From Dissophora ornata (lineage: Eukaryota; Mortierellomycota; Mortierellomycetes; Mortierellales; Mortierellaceae): a DNA stretch of 13,350 nucleotides. The notes under the pieces are model-generated. The model did no database searches. It was not told where the DNA came from and was given only the letters and a program-made list of their open reading frames with translations. The stretch lies in assembly GCA_025201705.1 (NCBI GenBank), contig MU617430.1, forward strand, positions 1-13,350, in the 5' to 3' direction. Of this stretch, positions 9,397 to 13,350 are shown in pieces (the stretch's first letter is position 1; each line of letters starts with the position of its first letter). The position numbers were made by a program, and so were the translations under genes.

Positions 9397-9774
9397 CAAG
9401 AGTGCTTTTTGAATTGCCTCGCGTTTGCCGCGAGACTGTTTCCCGCGTTGCTGCGTACCTGTCCTCGAGAAGATCAATAACCTGAGTGGAGTCAGTCCTC
9501 ATTTCTCGCCAAGAATTTTTTTTTTCTCTCAATTCTCTTTTTTCCAATCATTTCCAATTTGTTCGAAAAGTTCATATCCATCCTTGCACGATCCATTCAC
9601 ACACACACTTGCACAACTCTCCACAAATTAAATCGCCATGCGATGTGTACTGCTCACAATAAAATATTGAATACTGTACTCTATTGTGTTACGCGAGAGT
9701 AAAAGTAACGCAAGACGTCTGACAAGGATCAAATATCCGTTGGTAGCTCAGATTTCAAGAATGTTTACCCTCGA
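9397..9774. other. Gap downstream of the repeat ORF
   Basis: Probably the 3' UTR of the repeat ORF followed by intergenic DNA. It has a T-rich pyrimidine stretch (about 9515-9545), a short CA run (9599-9607) and a plus-strand AATAAA at 9658-9663. No credible gene is seen. Confidence 0.5.
9658..9663 (+). terminator. AATAAA, candidate polyadenylation signal for the repeat ORF
   Basis: Perfect AATAAA hexamer in an AT-rich context, 262 bp beyond the stop of the plus-strand ORF. Assigned by position only. Confidence 0.35.
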
Positions 9775-10661
9775 TCACTCTTTTTTCCAATTGCTGACTA
9801 CCCTGATTTGCTGCTGCTCTTCGGGCCAATAACACCGTTTTCGGAACCTCATCTTTGCAATTGGGTTTGCGAGAGCAGTGTATTGGTGAGCCTGGGCCAG
9901 GAAACGCGGCGTCCATCCCTCGAAGTGCTCCCACCAAAATTTTAAGTCTCTAAAACACACTGGCTATATCTTGGTGTTTTTGTATCTCCAAGATCCATGC
10001 CGCTCAGTAAGCGTCGTAGGTTCAGTACGTACAGTGTCCTGCTTCCCTGTTTCAAATAATTGTCGAATTTAAAAACGCGTGATGGGCCTCGGGAGGTGTT
10101 TCGACAAACCCCAAGGCCAACCCGATTGCTGCAGGTTCATAATACTTCTAGGCCTTGGCTTGATGTTGCGTCGACACAAATCGAGTGACAATTTTTTCAA
10201 TGCGGATCAGCGCTTATACCCCTGATCTGTGAGCGCAGTCATCGACACTCTGGCGTATCGACACTTCCCTCTTCCCCCCCTCCCCCTCCGTTAGTTCGCA
10301 TGTGACATTCACCGCCTAATGAGAGGTTCTTAATAGTTTGAGCTTGACTCTCTGCGCTCGTTGGGAGCGACGCACTAAGAGGCGACTTTACTTTAATTTC
10401 AGTCTTCTGCTTTGCCCATTCGGCTCTGCGCCGTTCTCGATCGTATGCAGTACAGGGCTGGCTCGAGATCTTTGTCGCGGCAGCGTTCTAGCCTTTGGCA
10501 GAGACCTCAGATTGCCTGACCTCGTGGCCGAATGCCATTACCTCCGAGGGCTCTGGAAATCCTACGATGGTGCTCACAAAGGATGCCCACTGCTCCTCAT
10601 AACGGTCTCCCCCCTTTGCGACCTCGAGCTCTTTGGAAATTTGAGGGTCATGCCGCAACGC
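9775..10661 (-). pseudogene. Unrecognised coding-like region, decayed or spliced gene
   Basis: Two adjacent minus-strand frames look protein-like although interrupted. The first runs 10661-10239 with one TAG (10488-10490) and includes KELEVAKGGDRYEEQWASFV. The second, shifted by one base, runs 10206-9775 with a TAA (10069-10071) and a TAG (9964-9966). It includes IRQLFETGKQDT and the aromatic-rich DLKFWWEHFEGWTPRF. I do not recognise the family. Read as one decayed gene it has three internal stops and a frameshift. Alternatively both TAGs coincide with acceptors of phase-matched candidate introns: 9964-10032 (GTACGT donor, 69 nt) and 10488-10541 (GTAATG donor, 54 nt). The TAA could be removed with a weak GTTTGT donor. 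No good start or junction between the halves was found. It may also be a transposon remnant. Confidence 0.3.
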
Positions 10662-11431
10662 TCAAAAGGATCCACACATTTAAAGTAGAAATACAACTAT
10701 ACAAGACGTCGTCCTGTACTTTCTGTGACTTGATCTCATAATCCTTTCATGCTGTCATAACCTCCCTTCCCTTCCCTCTCTCTCTCTCTTTTGCCGACAC
10801 TTCATCTTTATTCAGTCGTCTTATTTCTGCAGGTGCTCTATTTGGCTCATTTATTCCCCTCAATTTTCAACCCATTGTTTGATTCAATTGCGCTCCAGCA
10901 GCAACTGTCTGCTCCCGGATACGGCTCTCCACCATCAACAAGCTCCAGCAGCAGCTCTCGCTGCGACTCCCGCGGCAATTTCTGGAATCCGCACCCCCCT
11001 TAACCACGCGTTTCCTGGATGAGGGAAGAAAAGGGACGTGGGATTTGGTTGGCGAAACGGCCTGAAATCAATCGAGAAACAAGTAACACAGGAGTAGTTA
11101 CACAAGAGTGCACAAAAGAGGTCATTGTACAGTCTGATCACTTTCAAGAATAGCAGCCGATTCTTGCTGTCAACAAGAAAGGAGGGAAGCCAATAATAAT
11201 ACCCGAGGGATTCGTAGTGGCGATCTACAGCTATATAGCGCGGGTGGTGCAGCCTCATCTATACACTGTCTACATGTCGCCAATTCTTTCGAATCCCATT
11301 CGCAATGCCATGGACGAATAGAAATAAGCTCATATTAATGTCCGAGTTCATGAAATCGTGCGCAAACCCAATTCGAAGTACATGAACATGCGCCGACAGT
11401 GGAGAGGAAATAAAATGATTTCACTTTTAAT
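10662..11431. other. Gene-poor region downstream of the CENP-B-like gene
   Basis: No supported gene in about 770 bp. There is a CT-rich tract (about 10761-10790) and two near-repeats of CTCCAGCAGCA (about 10892 and 10942). Short open frames on both strands are of low complexity or unlike proteins. The 3' UTR of the minus-strand CENP-B-like gene should occupy the right part. Confidence 0.5.
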
Positions 11432-13350
11432 TCACAAGAGTTCAAGTTGCAATGCACTAATCCCTTCAGAGAGCATCACACTCATATCATCAATATTCAT
11501 CTCGCCTTCTGGGGTTCCCGCAATCCATTGGTAAGTGATCATTTTCTGCGAAAGCGTCTGAAATCCTTGCACGTGAAGACCGCTCGGCTCTCTACTCCCG
11601 AACTTGACCTTCCCAAAGTTGACGTTGCCAAAAAAACCCATAAAGTCCTGGCGCTGTTGCATCGCAAGGATTTGTCTGCGCAGGAAGCTGGTCGGGCCCA
11701 TATCCCTGTCTTGCGTCAAATAGTATCGCAAAACACTCTCTCGAATATCCGGGATCGCGGCTTTGAGTGCCACCCTCAATTTGTATTCCGTGGATTCTTC
11801 AGACGTCAGCGATGGTGAGGGTTGCCGAATGGTCTCCTTGCATTGAGCAACTCCCGAACAATCAAACAGTGTCAAGATGTTCCTGTAGCAATCTTGGATA
11901 ATCAACGCTTGCACGCGAAGCCAGGCCTTCGGTAAGAGCCTCAAACAAACGTCATGTGGGAGTGAAGGAGAAAACGACGACGACGCCTCCGGTCCGCAAG
12001 AATCCACAACCATGGTATTCTTCCAATTTTTGAGCAAGAGTCTGTGGTATTGGAGCTTGAACTCCGTGATTAACCTCGCGCTCATGGGTAGCAATGCTCC
12101 GATCCGGTTTGGGACAATCACAACTTTGATGAAGCGTAGTAAAAATGACGGCGGTTTCCTGCCGATGTTAAGTACACTCCACATGCTGTCGTCCATGACA
12201 AGTAATATACGACGTCCCAGAGAGCTATCCAGCTCTATAAGCCAATTCTGGAAGGTTGAGCAAGTCAAGTCCTCAATTCGGGTGTCATTTGCTGCGTCAG
12301 TGTGAGAGTCAAGCTCGGGGTTGTCCGCTTCCATTTCCCTAACTTGCAACATGAGATAGAGCGAGCAAAAGATGTTACAAAAAAGGGCTCGGTTGAAAAT
12401 ATACCCCTTAATAATATCACCCCGTGACAGCGCATTACCAAGAACCAACGGCTCTCTCTTGTCTGTGCCGCTCGCGTTGCTGCAGAGCAATACCGAGACG
12501 CTGTTTTGATCCCGCCGACTGGGGGTCGTCTGCTTTTGTTTGTTTTGAACCGCCCCTGAAGGCAGCATGGACAAAAACATGCTCATCACGTCGCAAAAGT
12601 AGATGTCATCTGTGTGGTAGCATTGAAGATACAACTTCAGGATCCTGACCTCCGGTATCTTTTTCTCATTGACCTTGTCATCGCGCATTGTCTCGAGACA
12701 GACGTTCCTCCGTTTTTTGAATCCCTTGAGCCATCCAGAGGTGAACAAGCAAGGGGGTAATGGCTCGACTAGAACACCTGAAAGCGTTCTATGTATCTCA
12801 AACGCTTGTGTCGTGATTTTCTTCCCCGACACTGAGACACCACGACATCTGAGATCTGTAAACCATGACATCAGGAGCTCTTCCAGGACACGGAATCGCG
12901 ACTCAACCATGCGGGATGTCTCCAGTGTCAGTGCTGCGCGAGGCCGTGCTCTCTCAAGGTCCCAACTAGCCTTCTTGTTCTTGATGATTCCATAGACGGT
13001 AGTACGTGATAGGCCAAAGTGCTCGCCGAGTGCTGGAAAGGAGATTGGATTTTGTTCCCAGAAGGCAATGATTTTGAGCTTTTCTTGCAATTGAAGCGCT
13101 GTCCTTGATCGCTTGCGTCTAGTTTGATCTCCAGTCTGAGTGCCCTCTGGTTCAGCGCTATTCTCATGAACAGTGGGTGGTGAGTATGGCGGGCTAACAG
13201 ATGGTGTCTCCCAGTCAACATACTCTTCGTCATTGAAGCCCTGTGAACGCAAAGTAAAAAAAAAAAAAAAATTAGCGCGCGTCCGCTCGAAGCAATGCAA
13301 TAATTTAAAAGCACATGACATTATTTCGTGTTTATGCACCTCGGGAACTG
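11432..13350 (-). CDS. CENP-B/Tigger-like DDE protein with altered triad, 5' partial
   Basis: Pogo/Tigger-superfamily protein, likely nuclear and DNA-binding. Residues are numbered from the codon at 13339 (GTG, not the true start). 76-124 is a CENP-B N-terminal (Psq-type) helix-turn-helix (KRSRTALQLQEKLKII, then GLSRTTVYGIIKNK). About 147-213 is the Tc5/CENP-B-type second domain (ends SGWLKGFKKRRNV). About 240-440 is a DDE_1-like domain: Asp250 (YFCDVMS), VLLCSNASGTDKREPLVLG, Asp383 (LVMDDSM), FKLQYHRLLL. The family motif QPLDAGI reads LPMSARL, so Ser420 replaces the third Asp. Probable exons: beyond the edge to 13340, 13240-12405, 12338-11432; introns 13241-13339 (T16 tract, TTCACAG) and 12339-12404 are inferred. 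The frame is intact to the TAA at 11432. Loss of the triad with an intact frame suggests a domesticated protein like fission yeast Abp1/Cbh; a recently dead transposon is the alternative. No terminal inverted repeats were seen. Confidence 0.85.
   Translation of the reverse strand, partial: VPEVHKHEIMSCAFKLLHCFERTRANFFFFFTLRSQGFNDEEYVDWETPSVSPPYSPPTVHENSAEPEGTQTGDQTRRKRSRTALQLQEKLKIIAFWEQNPISFPALGEHFGLSRTTVYGIIKNKKASWDLERARPRAALTLETSRMVESRFRVLEELLMSWFTDLRCRGVSVSGKKITTQAFEIHRTLSGVLVEPLPPCLFTSGWLKGFKKRRNVCLETMRDDKVNEKKIPEVRILKLYLQCYHTDDIYFCDVMSMFLSMLPSGAVQNKQKQTTPSRRDQNSVSVLLCSNASGTDKREPLVLGNALSRGDIIKGYIFNRALFCNIFCSLYLMLQVREMEADNPELDSHTDAANDTRIEDLTCSTFQNWLIELDSSLGRRILLVMDDSMWSVLNIGRKPPSFLLRFIKVVIVPNRIGALLPMSARLITEFKLQYHRLLLKNWKNTMVVDSCGPEASSSFSPSLPHDVCLRLLPKAWLRVQALIIQDCYRNILTLFDCSGVAQCKETIRQPSPSLTSEESTEYKLRVALKAAIPDIRESVLRYYLTQDRDMGPTSFLRRQILAMQQRQDFMGFFGNVNFGKVKFGSREPSGLHVQGFQTLSQKMITYQWIAGTPEGEMNIDDMSVMLSEGISALQLELL
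12339..12404 (-). other. Candidate 66-nt intron hidden in frame
   Basis: GTATAT donor and CAAGTTAG acceptor, phase 2 at both ends, length a multiple of three and no stop, so it reads as coding. It would encode a hydrophobic stretch (YIFNRALFCNIFCSLY and on) that has no counterpart at this point of DDE_1 domains. Removal joins GDIIKG to EMEADNP. Confidence 0.6.
13241..13339 (-). other. Candidate 99-nt intron near the 5' end of the CENP-B-like gene
   Basis: The GAG/GTGCAT donor at 13339, a CGCTAAT branch-like site, a T16 tract and the TTCACAG acceptor at 13241 form a good intron. Without it the protein would begin with an unlikely poly-Phe run. The preceding exon (11 nt, ending GTT CCC GAG) then extends off the window. 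The plus-strand A16 run (13256-13271) is the polypyrimidine tract. Confidence 0.6.

Noticed and set aside
10338..10688. 116-codon plus-strand ORF
   Set aside because: Cys/Leu/Arg-rich with no recognisable features; the opposite strand over the same interval looks more protein-like.
10791..11003. 70-codon plus-strand ORF with Gln/Ser/Pro-rich end after a CT-rich tract
   Set aside because: The leader is suggestive of a fungal start, but the peptide is low complexity and ends without recognisable domain; not enough to call a gene.
10935..11258. 107-codon minus-strand ORF downstream of the CENP-B-like gene
   Set aside because: Ends in an Ala-rich stretch from a GCT/GCA repeat; composition unlike a real protein, probably 3' UTR and spacer.

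Overview
The window looks like nuclear DNA of a filamentous, early-diverging fungus. Genes are split by short introns (mostly 66 to 149 nt, one of 349 nt) with GTAAG/GTATG-type donors and CTAAC-like branch sites. Leaders are pyrimidine-rich, and homopolymer and dinucleotide runs sit in introns and intergenic DNA. The protein families (Ctf18 clamp loader, ECM3-type auxin-efflux-carrier-like transporter, CENP-B/pogo-type DDE protein) fit a fungus. A Mortierella-like or other Mucoromycota source is my guess from overall appearance, not something the sequence proves.

Layout: 63-332 (minus) holds a small broken coding relic that resembles a transposase helix-turn-helix. A 15-bp-arm inverted repeat follows at 403-464. 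695-2917 (minus) is a three-exon ECM3-like membrane transporter. 2918-3561 is intergenic and contains an A24 run. 3562-8194 (minus) is a complete twelve-exon CTF18 homologue, the large subunit of the alternative RFC clamp loader. All twelve exons join with matching phases to give 1182 residues. 8195-8940 is a gap between divergent genes; it carries an ACGCGT (MCB) site suited to a replication gene. 8941-9396 (plus) is a small ORF built on 18-bp tandem repeats encoding VGVAGP. 9775-10661 (minus) is an unrecognised coding-like stretch, either a decayed gene or an undescribed spliced one. 10662-11431 is mostly empty. 11432 to the right edge (minus) is a CENP-B/Tigger-like gene with both DNA-binding helix-turn-helix domains and a DDE-like domain. 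The position of its third catalytic aspartate is occupied by serine, although the frame is intact, which suggests a domesticated transposase. Its 5' end probably lies beyond the window.

The genes show no common pathway. CTF18 is a housekeeping replication/cohesion gene, the transporter is a separate single-copy-type gene, and the flanks look like accessory DNA. I see no convincing multi-gene novel system. The best leads are the triad-altered CENP-B-like gene with a masked in-frame intron, the unassigned coding-like region 9775-10661, and the two-phase hexapeptide repeat ORF.
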